DNA of 64,000 nt from CAWCGU01 sp963838095 (lineage in GTDB: Bacteria > Actinomycetota > Thermoleophilia > Solirubrobacterales > 70-9). The DNA is taken from positions 1 through 64,000 of the forward strand of contig CAWIPO010000009.1 of assembly GCA_963838095.1 (NCBI GenBank), in the 5' to 3' direction. The translations under genes and the position numbers were made by a program. Shown here piece after piece: positions 39,719 through 48,371 of the stretch (its first letter is position 1; the number at the start of each line of letters is the position of its first letter). The notes under the pieces were generated by a model. It made no database searches. It was not told the DNA's origin and saw nothing but the letters and a program-made list of their open reading frames with translations.

Positions 39719-42700
39719 ATGTCGTTAAGACCACTGCTCGATGTAGCGCTGGGGAGCGAGCGCTTCCGCTCGCTGGCGGCCGACGTTCACGGGGAGCGCG
39801 GCGCGGAGCACGCCGTTCGAGCGCACATGTCGGCGGCCGTGCGGCCGTTCCTGCTCGCGGCGCTGCTGGAAGCGGAGGAGGGGCTGGGCGATCGCCGCGC
39901 ACTGGTCGTGGCCGCCGACGACCGGTCCGCCCGCGATCTCGCCCGCGACCTGCGCGCGTATCTCGCCCCGCGCCTGGTCCGCTACTACCCCTCCCGCGGA
40001 ACGGGCTACGAATCACATGTCGCCCCACCCCCGCACCTGGTCGGACTTCGGATCGCCGCACTGCAGGGGTTGGAGGGAACGTCGCCGGCGGCGGATGACC
40101 GGGGAGAAGGCACGGCAGCCGTCGTCGTCGCCAGCGCCGTCGCGCTCGCCGAGACCGTGCCCGACGCCTCACTTCGACCGAGCGGCTTCGTCCTCTCGAG
40201 CGGGGAGGAGGTCGACCTTGGCGACCTCGCCGAGCTGCTCGTGGAGGCGGGCTATGAGCGCGTCGACCAGGTCGAGCAGCGCGGCCAGTTCGCGGCCCGC
40301 GGCGGCATTCTCGACGTCTACCCGGCGACCGAGGAGCGCGCCGTGCGGGTGGAGCTCTTCGGCGATGAGGTCGAGTCGCTGCGCTGGTTCTCTGTTTTCA
40401 CCCAGCGCACCCTCGGCGAGGCCGAGCGGATCGAGCTCGAGCCCGCCGCCGAGCTGACCTCGGAGCACCGCGTGCTCGCCGAGCTCGCCTTCGAGGAGGC
40501 ATCGGACGAGGAGGAGGAAGCCGACAAGCTCCGGGCCGGGATCACTGCCGCGCTCGACTCGCTTCCCCTCGACAGCTTCCGGGCGCCGCTGGACCTGCTC
40601 GAAGGCGACGCGGCGGTCGTGGTGACGATGGCCGAGGAGATCGAGCCTGCGCTGCGAGACCACTGGCAGGACGTGACGACGACGATTCCCGAGGCGGCCG
40701 CCCGTCGCCTCTACGCACCCGTTTCCGAGCAGCTTGCCGAGCGCGCCGTGCTCGAGGTCTCGGCCGTCGAGTCCGACCAGGCGCATTCCTTCCGCGCGCA
40801 GCCGCCGGCGTCCGCCGCCCGCAATCCCGCGGAGGCCGAAGCCCAGCTCTCCAAGCACCTGCGCTCGGGATATCTGACCGCGGTCACCTTCGAACATCGC
40901 GGCGAGGCCGAGCGTGCCCGCTACAACCTCGACCGACTCGACGCCCGCATCCTCGACCCCCACAGTGCGCTCGCGCAGCAGCTCCACGGGCCGATGCCGG
41001 CCGACGATGAGAGCGCGGGCGAGCTGTTGCTGGCCGAGGCGGGGCTGAGCGACGGCTTCATCTCGCCCGAGCTTCACCTGGCGGTGATTCCCTGGCGGCG
41101 GCTCGTGCATCGCCGCCGAGCAGCCGCCCCCGCCCCCGCCGCGGGCCGCGTTCTCGCCGCCGTCGAGCTGCGGGTCGGCGATCACGTCGTCCACGCCGAC
41201 CACGGCATCGCCCGCTTCGCCGGCTTCGAGACGAAGACTGTCGCCGGGATCACTCGCGACTACCTCGAGCTCGAGTACCGCGGCGAGGACCGGGTTTTCG
41301 CGCCCGCCGAGCAGCTCGCGAAGGTCAGCCGCTACATCGGCGCCGGCGGCGACGCGCCGCAGCTCTCTGCGCTGGGCTCGAAGCGCTGGGAGGGAATGAA
41401 GGCGCGCGCGCGTCGAGCGGCCGGCGAGCTCGCCGGCGAGCTGATCAACCTCTACGCCGAACGCCGGGCGCGCCCCGGCCACGCCTTCCCGCCCGACGGG
41501 GAGTGGGAGCTGGAGCTCCAGCGCTCGTTCCCGTACCGCGAGACCGCGGATCAGCTCGACGCGATCGAGGCCGTCGGCGCCGACCTGGAGGCGGCGACGC
41601 CGACCGACCGCCTGATCTGCGGAGACGTCGGCTACGGCAAGACCGAGGTCGCGATGCGGGCGGCGCTGAAGGCGGTCACCGGCGGCAAGCAGGTGATGAT
41701 GCTGGTGCCGACCACGATCCTCGCCCAGCAGCACCTGGGCACGTTCCGCGAGCGCCTGGCCGAGTTCCCGGTCGAGATCGAGATGGTCTCGCGGCTGCGC
41801 AGCGCCGCCGAGGTGCGGGAGACACTCGGCCGCTTCGCGGAGGGCCGCCTCGACATCCTGATCGGCACCCACCGCCTGCTCTCCCGCGACGTGCGCGCGC
41901 GGGACCTCGGGCTGCTGATCGTCGACGAGGAGCAGCGCTTCGGCGTCAAGCAGAAGGAGCTGCTGCGCCAGCTGAAGCTGAAGATGGACGTGATCTCGCT
42001 CTCGGCGACACCGATCCCGCGCACGCTTCAAATGAGCCTCGCCGGGCTGCGGGACATCTCAGTGATCGAGACGCCGCCGGAGGGCAGGCGACCCGTGCGG
42101 ACCTACGTCGGTCCCTACGACGAGCGGCTGGTGAAGCGGGCGATCGAGCGCGAGGTGGGCAGGGGCGGCCAGGTGTTCTTCCTCCACAACCGCATCGACA
42201 CCCTCCACGACGTCGCCGAGGGCCTGCGGGCGCTGAGCCCGTCGGCGCGCGTCGCCGAGGCCCACGGCCAGATGAACGAGGGCGAGCTCGAGGCGACGAT
42301 GCTGAAGTTCCTCCGCGGCGAGGCGGATGTGCTCGTCGCGACCACGATCATCGAGTCGGGCCTCGACATCCCGACGGCCAACACGCTGATCGTCGAGCGC
42401 GCCGACCAGCTCGGGCTCGCCCAGGCCTACCAGATCCGCGGACGCGTCGGGCGCTCCCGAGAACGCGCCTTCGCGTACCTGCTCTATCCGTCGGAGCAGG
42501 GGATAAGCGCCGATGCGGCCTCCCGGCTCGCCGTGCTCTCAGACCACACCGAGCTCGGATCGGGGTTCGCGATCGCGATGCGCGACCTCGAGCTTCGCGG
42601 CGCCGGCGACCTCCTCGGCGAGGAGCAGTCCGGTCACGTCGCGGCGATCGGGTTCGAGCTCTACGTGCAGTTGCTCAACGAGGCGGTGGAGTCGCTGCGC

Positions 42701-43207
42701 AGCGACGGCGACGGTGCCGGGGAGCGCCCCGAGGCGACGCTGCGGCTCGACCTCGATGTCGATGCCTACGTCCCGGCCGAGTACGTGCCCTACGAGGCGG
42801 CCCGAATCGACGTTCACCGGCGGGTGGCGGCCGCGACGGGGACCGGAGAGCTGCAGGCGCTGCTCGACGAGCTTCGTGACCGCTTCGGCCCGCCTCCGGA
42901 GCCGATCGAGAACCTGATCGCCCTCCAGCGTGCCCGGATCCAGCTCGGCGAGGCCGGCGTCAGGCTGCTGGAGGTGCGGGGCGGCAGGCTCTCGGCGTCG
43001 CCGATCGAGCTCGAATCCGCACAGGTCGAGGCAGTGGGCGAGCGGGTCCCCGAGGTGATCTACGAATGGCGCCAGAAGACGCTCTCGGTGCGTGTCCTGG
43101 ACGACGCCGAGGCGCGCCTCCAAGCCGCAATCGGCCTCGCGGATGCGGTCGCGGGTTTCGCCGATCTGTCCGGCGCTCAGCCGCTCGCACCTTCACGGAT
43201 TCTTTAA
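39719..43207 (+). CDS. mfd: Transcription-repair coupling factor
   Basis: 1162 residues, full length. Mfd removes stalled RNA polymerase at lesions and recruits UvrA. Domains in order: UvrB-like N-terminus (YYPSRGTGYESHVAPPPHLV; AARGGILDVYPATEERAVRV), RNA-polymerase-binding CarD-like part (LRVGDHVVHADHGIARFAGF), then the RecG-type motor with Walker A GDVGYGKTEVAM, DEEQRFG and SATPIPRTLQMSL, and the TRG/C-terminal TRCF domain (ESLRSDGDGAGERPEATLRL). No disrupting shift was seen. Followed after a short gap by the foldase gene. Confidence 0.97.
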   Translation: MSLRPLLDVALGSERFRSLAADVHGERGAEHAVRAHMSAAVRPFLLAALLEAEEGLGDRRALVVAADDRSARDLARDLRAYLAPRLVRYYPSRGTGYESHVAPPPHLVGLRIAALQGLEGTSPAADDRGEGTAAVVVASAVALAETVPDASLRPSGFVLSSGEEVDLGDLAELLVEAGYERVDQVEQRGQFAARGGILDVYPATEERAVRVELFGDEVESLRWFSVFTQRTLGEAERIELEPAAELTSEHRVLAELAFEEASDEEEEADKLRAGITAALDSLPLDSFRAPLDLLEGDAAVVVTMAEEIEPALRDHWQDVTTTIPEAAARRLYAPVSEQLAERAVLEVSAVESDQAHSFRAQPPASAARNPAEAEAQLSKHLRSGYLTAVTFEHRGEAERARYNLDRLDARILDPHSALAQQLHGPMPADDESAGELLLAEAGLSDGFISPELHLAVIPWRRLVHRRRAAAPAPAAGRVLAAVELRVGDHVVHADHGIARFAGFETKTVAGITRDYLELEYRGEDRVFAPAEQLAKVSRYIGAGGDAPQLSALGSKRWEGMKARARRAAGELAGELINLYAERRARPGHAFPPDGEWELELQRSFPYRETADQLDAIEAVGADLEAATPTDRLICGDVGYGKTEVAMRAALKAVTGGKQVMMLVPTTILAQQHLGTFRERLAEFPVEIEMVSRLRSAAEVRETLGRFAEGRLDILIGTHRLLSRDVRARDLGLLIVDEEQRFGVKQKELLRQLKLKMDVISLSATPIPRTLQMSLAGLRDISVIETPPEGRRPVRTYVGPYDERLVKRAIEREVGRGGQVFFLHNRIDTLHDVAEGLRALSPSARVAEAHGQMNEGELEATMLKFLRGEADVLVATTIIESGLDIPTANTLIVERADQLGLAQAYQIRGRVGRSRERAFAYLLYPSEQGISADAASRLAVLSDHTELGSGFAIAMRDLELRGAGDLLGEEQSGHVAAIGFELYVQLLNEAVESLRSDGDGAGERPEATLRLDLDVDAYVPAEYVPYEAARIDVHRRVAAATGTGELQALLDELRDRFGPPPEPIENLIALQRARIQLGEAGVRLLEVRGGRLSASPIELESAQVEAVGERVPEVIYEWRQKTLSVRVLDDAEARLQAAIGLADAVAGFADLSGAQPLAPSRIL

Positions 43208-43231
43208 CGCTCCCTATATGCTCCCGCGTTC

Positions 43232-45133
43232 GTGAACCCACCCCCACCCAAGAAGGGCTCCAAGACGGGAGGCCATCCCGCGGGCAAGGCGGACAAGACG
43301 CGGGCCTCGAAGGGGCCCCCGCCGAAGCGCGGACGCGGGTTGCCTGCGCTGTCGGCGCAGCAGAAGCGGCTCGTGGCGGTGGTCCTCGGCGTGGTCCTGG
43401 TGCTGACGTTCACCGCCTTCGCGGTCGGGCCCGGACTCGGTGGCGGATCGCTGCCGGCTCCGGCCGAACCGGACGACCTCGTCGCAGAGGTGGATGGAGT
43501 CGAGAACGGGGTCGTCACCCTGGAGCAATTCGATGCCGCACTCGCGCGCACGGCCTCACAGCAGGGGCTGCCCGAGGTGCCCCAGGCAGGCAAGCGCGGC
43601 TTCGAGCTCGTGCTCGCGCCCACGCTCCAGGAGCAGCTGCTGCCGATCTGGGCCGAGGGCGAGGCCGAGGAGCGCGGCATCACTCCGAGCGAGGAGGAAA
43701 TCGTCGACCGGCTGGCCGAGGTCCAGAGCCAGGGATTCGGCAGCGACGAGGAGTTTGAGACGTTCCTGCTCGAGCAGGGCTATTGCACCAACGAGGAGCT
43801 GGGGATCGAGGAAACGAGCTCCGAGTCCGGCGGCGATGGCGGGAAGAGCAAGAAGCAGGGGTCCGAAGGCGACACCACGACGGGTGGTCCGTCCGGCGGC
43901 GGCAATGAGGAGACCACAACCGAGGAGCCCGGTGGCACTGGCGCCGAGGAGACGACGTCGACAGCCGGGCCGGGCCCGGAGGACTGCCAGGGCGTGCGCC
44001 GCGAGGTCGGCCTGCTGCTGTTCCTGGAGCGAATCCAGCAGGACCTGGGACCCGAGAATCCACAGGACGCGCTGGCGGCGATCCCCAACGAAGAGGTCGA
44101 GATCGTCTACGAGCAGAACATCGAGTCGTTCACCACCCCCGAGACCCGCGACGTGCGGCTGATTCTCACCGAGGACCCGGACGAGGCGGAGCAGGCGTAC
44201 GAGGCTCTTTCCGAGGACGATTCCGAGAAAGCATGGGAGGACGCCGTGGAGCAGTACTCGATCGACCCGACCTCCTCTGCCAGCGGCGGTCTCGTCCCCC
44301 AGATCACCGAGGGCGGGAGCCCGTACGGCCCCGACTTCGAGGCCGCGGTGTTCGGCGCTGAGAAGGGAGAGCTGCTGGAGCCGCTCGAGACCGACGCCGG
44401 CACGTTCGTGATCCAGGTCGAGAAGGTGAACGAGGGGGAGGTGGCGCCGCTCGGAGACCTCGATGTGGAATGCAACCCCAACAGCCGCGAGCAGCAGCCC
44501 CTCCACTGCTCGATCCGCAGCCAGCTCGCGTCAACGGAGCAGCAGGAGCTGGCCGCGGAATTCCGCCTCGACTTCGTCAACAAGTGGGCGCAGCGCACGG
44601 TCTGCGCGGACGACTACATCACCCCGACGGTGTGCGGAAACGCAGAGGCTGCGGATCCGTGCCCGCCGGAGCTCGCGAAGGCCAAGGCGTGCCTGGGCAT
44701 GGCCAGGTACGCCGGGCCCCCGCCCGTCTATCTGGCCACAGCCGGCGCCCCGGCGCCGCAGCAGGGCGCCTATGCGATTGCGGGCCCCGCGCCTCCACAG
44801 CTCTTCGACACCGAGCAACTGGCGGCGGACGGCTGCACGGTCGCCCCTGCGCCCCCGTGGCAGGCGTTCGCGCTGCCGCCGACAACGGGCACGCCGCCGC
44901 TGCCCGACACCCCGCTTCCCCAGCGACCGAACACCGGCGTCGAGGAATGCGTCGCGCCGGTGGCCGCCCCCGGCGCAATCCCCGGTGGTGTCCTGCCCGG
45001 CGGAGTGCCGCCCACAGGCGTGCCGCCCACGGGAGCCGTGCCGCCAACAGGAGCCGTGCCTCCAACAGGGGCAGTGCCGCCAACAGGAGCCGTGCCGCCC
45101 GGAACGCAGCCGGGAGCAGTACCCGCGCCGTAG
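43232..45133 (+). CDS. Membrane-anchored parvulin-type peptidyl-prolyl isomerase
   Basis: 633 residues. A basic cytoplasmic N-terminus and one membrane helix (LVAVVLGVVLVLTFTAFAVG) lead to a SurA/PrsA-like outer part: chaperone helices (VVTLEQFDAALARTASQQGL), a Gly/Ser/Glu-rich insert, then a parvulin domain (TPETRDVRLILTEDPDEAEQ; QYSIDPTSSASGGLVPQITE; FEAAVFGAEKGELLEPLETD; FVIQVEKV). Folding of exported proteins is the likely role. The last 120 residues are Pro/Gly-rich and carry a short tandem repeat. Cys-rich spots occur around the domain. Confidence 0.8.
   Translation: MNPPPPKKGSKTGGHPAGKADKTRASKGPPPKRGRGLPALSAQQKRLVAVVLGVVLVLTFTAFAVGPGLGGGSLPAPAEPDDLVAEVDGVENGVVTLEQFDAALARTASQQGLPEVPQAGKRGFELVLAPTLQEQLLPIWAEGEAEERGITPSEEEIVDRLAEVQSQGFGSDEEFETFLLEQGYCTNEELGIEETSSESGGDGGKSKKQGSEGDTTTGGPSGGGNEETTTEEPGGTGAEETTSTAGPGPEDCQGVRREVGLLLFLERIQQDLGPENPQDALAAIPNEEVEIVYEQNIESFTTPETRDVRLILTEDPDEAEQAYEALSEDDSEKAWEDAVEQYSIDPTSSASGGLVPQITEGGSPYGPDFEAAVFGAEKGELLEPLETDAGTFVIQVEKVNEGEVAPLGDLDVECNPNSREQQPLHCSIRSQLASTEQQELAAEFRLDFVNKWAQRTVCADDYITPTVCGNAEAADPCPPELAKAKACLGMARYAGPPPVYLATAGAPAPQQGAYAIAGPAPPQLFDTEQLAADGCTVAPAPPWQAFALPPTTGTPPLPDTPLPQRPNTGVEECVAPVAAPGAIPGGVLPGGVPPTGVPPTGAVPPTGAVPPTGAVPPTGAVPPGTQPGAVPAP
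45005..45091 (+). repeat. 18-base tandem repeat coding PPTGAV
   Basis: Five copies of a unit coding Val-Pro-Pro-Thr-Gly-(Ala) (15, 18, 18, 18 and 18 bases) with third-base variation, at the C-terminus of the parvulin-type protein. It may grow or shrink by slippage. Confidence 0.75.
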
Positions 45134-45138
45134 AGGCA

Positions 45139-45813
45139 GTGGAGCCTGGCGCCGACGCCACAGCAGCGCTCGAGCGGCTCGACTCGATCACCCGCCGGCT
45201 GCGGGCGGAGTGCCCGTGGGACCGGGAGCAGGACGAGCGCTCGATCGTGCCGCACACGGTCGAGGAGGCCTATGAGCTCGCCGATGCGGCCAACCGAGGC
45301 GACGACGAGAAGCTGCTCGACGAGCTCGGCGACGTCCTCTTCCAGGTCCACTTCCTGGCGCTGCTGCTCGAGGAGCGCGGAGCAGGAACCCTCGCTGCCG
45401 TCGCCGATGGGATCAGCGAGAAGCTGATCCGCCGCCATCCCCACGTGTTCGGGGAGCAGAGCGGGGAATCTCACCGGCTTGTCTCCGAGGGCTCGCCGCA
45501 GAGCTCGCGGCAGGTGTTGCGCAACTGGGATCGGATCAAGCGCGAGGTCGAGGGCCGTGGCGCCGAGGACCCGTTTGCCGACGTGCCGGAGAACCTGCCG
45601 GCGCTGCTGTACGCGCGCAAGATCCTTCGCCGAGCCGACCCGGAGGCGGGCTCGCCGCCGCCGTCCGACCCTGCTGCGCGCGACGACGCCGAGCTTCGGA
45701 TCGGCGAGCGGCTTCTGGAGCTGGTGAAGGAGTCGCGACGACTCGGCGTCGACCCGGAGCTGGCGCTGCGCGCTTCGGCGGATCGCCGCCGCGAGCCCGG
45801 GCCGCGGCAGTAG
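45139..45813 (+). CDS. mazG: MazG nucleotide pyrophosphohydrolase
   Basis: 224 residues. The MazG core is intact: LRAECPWDREQDERSIVPHT, VEEAYELADAANRGDDEKLL, DELGDVLFQVHFLALLLEE; the Glu/Asp residues bind Mg. It hydrolyses (d)NTPs to monophosphates and clears abnormal nucleotides. A second, weaker domain follows (ENLPALLYARKILRRAD). It starts at a GTG five bases after the foldase stop with AGAGG upstream. No partner toxin is near, so a housekeeping role is likely. Confidence 0.93.
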   Translation: MEPGADATAALERLDSITRRLRAECPWDREQDERSIVPHTVEEAYELADAANRGDDEKLLDELGDVLFQVHFLALLLEERGAGTLAAVADGISEKLIRRHPHVFGEQSGESHRLVSEGSPQSSRQVLRNWDRIKREVEGRGAEDPFADVPENLPALLYARKILRRADPEAGSPPPSDPAARDDAELRIGERLLELVKESRRLGVDPELALRASADRRREPGPRQ

Positions 45814-45927
45814 ACCTGCCCCCGCGTGGTGGCGTCGTTGCAGCGCCGATAAGCGGAGTAGCCCCGGCAGGAGGCCCGAGAGGATCCGAGAAGCCCGCAA
45901 CCTCAGATAACGATATGGAGGTTGCAA

Positions 45928-46644
45928 ATGCTTGCCCGATTCGTACGGCTTGGGGCCAGAGGGGGGATCGGGGCGATGACAGGCGTGCTGCTCGTGACGA
46001 GCTCCGCGAGCGCATCGGTTCCGCATCAGGTGCTGCCCGGCGAGACCCTGTGGGGCATCGCCGCGGCGAACAACTTCACGACCCAGACGGTCGCGGCTTT
46101 CAACGGCCTGTCGGAGGACGCGTTCGTGATCGCGGGCGAGACGATCCAGATCCCGACCGAGGAGGAAGGCGCCGCGGCGCTTGCCGATGCCGGCATCACC
46201 GCCACCGAACCCACGTCGACGGGGTCGACGGACGGCACGGTCGAGGAGCCGAGCAGCTCTGCCTACGCGACCGTGACCCCGTCGGGAGCTCCGCTCGGCC
46301 ACATCCCGAGCCCCTACGGCGACCTCCACCTCGAGGCCGGCGCGGCAGATGCCTGGAACGCGATGCGAGCGGAGGCGATGAGCAGCTACGGGATCGACAT
46401 CTACCCAGGTGGGCCGCTGTCGGCCTTCCGGACGTACTCCGAGCAGGAACAGCTTTACGAGCTGTACTTGAGCGGCGCGGGAGCGCCGGCAAACCCACCG
46501 GGGAGCTCGTCGCACGAGACCGGGCTTGCGGTGGACGTCGACACCGAGGACATGCGCTGGGTGATCGACCAGATCGGTGCCGCCTACGGCTGGGCCGCCA
46601 CGGTATCGAATGAGTGGTGGCACGTGGAATACGTCGGCGGGTAG
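45928..46644 (+). CDS. Exported LysM and VanY-type (D-Ala-D-Ala) carboxypeptidase
   Basis: 238 residues. Signal peptide (GAMTGVLLVTSSASAS), then a LysM peptidoglycan-binding motif (HQVLPGETLWGIAAANNFTT; IAGETIQIPTEEEG), a Ser/Thr linker, and a VanY/peptidase M15 domain (PLSAFRTYSEQEQLYELYLS; SSHETGLAVDVD with the metal-binding His and Asp; WWHVEYVGG). It trims the stem peptide of the wall. GGAGG seven bases before the ATG is a strong ribosome site. A structured 114-base leader precedes it. Confidence 0.88.
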   Translation: MLARFVRLGARGGIGAMTGVLLVTSSASASVPHQVLPGETLWGIAAANNFTTQTVAAFNGLSEDAFVIAGETIQIPTEEEGAAALADAGITATEPTSTGSTDGTVEEPSSSAYATVTPSGAPLGHIPSPYGDLHLEAGAADAWNAMRAEAMSSYGIDIYPGGPLSAFRTYSEQEQLYELYLSGAGAPANPPGSSSHETGLAVDVDTEDMRWVIDQIGAAYGWAATVSNEWWHVEYVGG

Positions 46645-46681
46645 GGATTCATCGGGGAGCGTCCCTGCCAGAATCCCGCCC

Positions 46682-47947
46682 TTGCGCGTCCACGCCCGCC
46701 AGATCCTCGACTCGCGCGGCAACCCGACCGTCGAGGTCGAGCTGACGCTCGATTCGGGTGCGCTCGGGCGCGCCGCCGTCCCATCGGGGGCGTCTACCGG
46801 AGAGTTCGAGGCCACCGAGCTGCGTGACGGCGGGGAGGCCTGGAACGGCAAGGGGGTGACGAAGGCCGTCGCAAACGTGAACGAGGAGATCGCAGCCGAG
46901 CTTCGCGGGGTGGACGGCCTCGATCAGGCGGCGCTCGACGCGCGCCTGATCGAGCTTGACGGGACGCCGAACAAGTCCCGCCTCGGCGCCAACGCGATCC
47001 TCGGCGTCTCGCTCGCGTTCGCGCGCGCCCGGGCGGCGGAGGCGGGGGAGCCGTTGTACCGCTACCTGGGAGGGGCTGACGCCAACGTGCTGCCGGTGCC
47101 GATGATGAACGTCCTCAACGGTGGGGCACATGCAGACAACGCGGTCGATTTCCAGGAGTTCATGGTCGTCCCGGCGGGAGCGGCAAGCTTCTCCGAGGCG
47201 CTGCGGATGGGGACCGAGGTGTTCCACGCCCTGAAGGCGCACCTGAAGGAGCACGACCTCTCGACCGCGGTCGGCGACGAGGGCGGCTTCGCGCCCGATC
47301 TCGGATCGAACGAGGAGGCTCTCGAGGCGCTCGTGGCAGGGATCACCGCTGCCGGCTACGAGCCCGGCGGCGACGTCCACATCGCGCTCGATCCGGCGAC
47401 GAGCGAGATCTTCGAGGACGGGGCGTACGTGCTCGAGCATGAGGGCCGCCGGCTCTCACCGGAGGAGATGGCCGGCTACTGGGAGCAGATGGCCGGCCGT
47501 TACCCGATCGTCTCGATCGAGGACGGGATGGACGAGGAGGACTGGCACGGGTGGCGGCTGCTGACCAAGCGGCTCGGCGAGCGCTGCCAGCTCGTCGGTG
47601 ACGACCTCTTCGTCACCAACCCGGAGCGGTTGCAGCGGGGGATCGATGGCCACGTCGCCAACTCGATCCTCGTGAAGGTGAACCAGATCGGGACGCTGAC
47701 CGAGACCCTGGAAGCGATCCGCATCGCCCGCGAGGCCGGGTACACGACGGTGATGTCGCACCGCTCGGGCGAGACGGAGGACACCACGATCGCCGACCTC
47801 GCCGTCGCCACCGGTGCGGGTCAGATCAAGACCGGCGCGCCGTCACGCTCCGATCGCGTCGCCAAGTACAACCAGCTGCTGCGGATCGAGGAGGAGCTGG
47901 GCTCGGCTGCGACCTACCCGGGCATCAGCGCGTTCGCCGGAAGGTAG
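46682..47947 (+). CDS. eno: Enolase
   Basis: 421 residues. Enolase turns 2-phosphoglycerate into phosphoenolpyruvate. Key parts: RQILDSRGNPTVEVEL, AVPSGASTGEFEATELRDGG, the Mg-binding VSIEDGMDE and GDEGGFAPDLGSNEEAL, and the signature VKVNQIGTLTETLEAI with SHRSGETEDTTIAD. The start is a TTG, because no ATG or GTG precedes the conserved N-terminus in frame except a distant one. CAGAAT lies seven bases upstream, so it may be another leaderless start. Confidence 0.96.
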   Translation: MRVHARQILDSRGNPTVEVELTLDSGALGRAAVPSGASTGEFEATELRDGGEAWNGKGVTKAVANVNEEIAAELRGVDGLDQAALDARLIELDGTPNKSRLGANAILGVSLAFARARAAEAGEPLYRYLGGADANVLPVPMMNVLNGGAHADNAVDFQEFMVVPAGAASFSEALRMGTEVFHALKAHLKEHDLSTAVGDEGGFAPDLGSNEEALEALVAGITAAGYEPGGDVHIALDPATSEIFEDGAYVLEHEGRRLSPEEMAGYWEQMAGRYPIVSIEDGMDEEDWHGWRLLTKRLGERCQLVGDDLFVTNPERLQRGIDGHVANSILVKVNQIGTLTETLEAIRIAREAGYTTVMSHRSGETEDTTIADLAVATGAGQIKTGAPSRSDRVAKYNQLLRIEEELGSAATYPGISAFAGR

Positions 47948-47974
47948 GCCGCGTCATGCGGCGAACCATGAGGC

Positions 47975-48355
47975 GTGAGCACACACGCCCAGCGAGGCGG
48001 CGCCCGCCGCCGTCCGGCGCAGTCCCGGCGCGGATATCGCATCGCCCCGCGACGGGGTGGGCGAAGACGTCGCGCGAGCAGGATCGATTGGGAGCGGTTC
48101 GGGCGCATTGCGCTCGTGCTCGTGCTGTTCGTCGTCCTGATCCTGTACGTGAACCCGCTCTCGAACTTCCTCGATGCCTGGCAGGAACGGAGGGCCGAGG
48201 AGGGGCGCCTCGCGGAGGCACGGGCGGAAAAGGAGGAGCTGACTCTGCAGGCCGAATCGCTCGCCGATCCGAACGCGGCCGAGCGCGAGGCCCGGGAGCT
48301 CGGGATGGTCGGCCCCGGCGAGCGCTCATACGTGATCCGCGGCCTCGAGCCCTAA
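47975..48355 (+). CDS. FtsB/DivIC-like septum formation protein
   Basis: 126 residues. A basic cytoplasmic N-terminus (1-40), one membrane helix (IALVLVLFVVLILYVNPLSN) and an outer coiled coil (EERRAEEGRLAEARAEKEEL) match the septum-formation initiator family found after eno in many actinobacteria. It bridges the divisome. The short outer tail (ELGMVGPGERSYVIRGLE) is the conserved part that touches its partner. The GTG start lies soon after eno. Confidence 0.8.
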   Translation: MSTHAQRGGARRRPAQSRRGYRIAPRRGGRRRRASRIDWERFGRIALVLVLFVVLILYVNPLSNFLDAWQERRAEEGRLAEARAEKEELTLQAESLADPNAAEREARELGMVGPGERSYVIRGLEP

Positions 48356-48371
48356 CCCCCCCCAGCTTCCA

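Noticed and set aside
40169..42031. Long minus-strand frame opposite mfd
   Set aside because: Composition typical of an antisense shadow; mfd is intact and explains the region.
45814..45927. Possible c-di-AMP (ydaO) riboswitch before the LysM-VanY gene
   Set aside because: Such genes are common targets, but the conserved GGGG-AA and CCGAATCCG-type blocks could not be matched.
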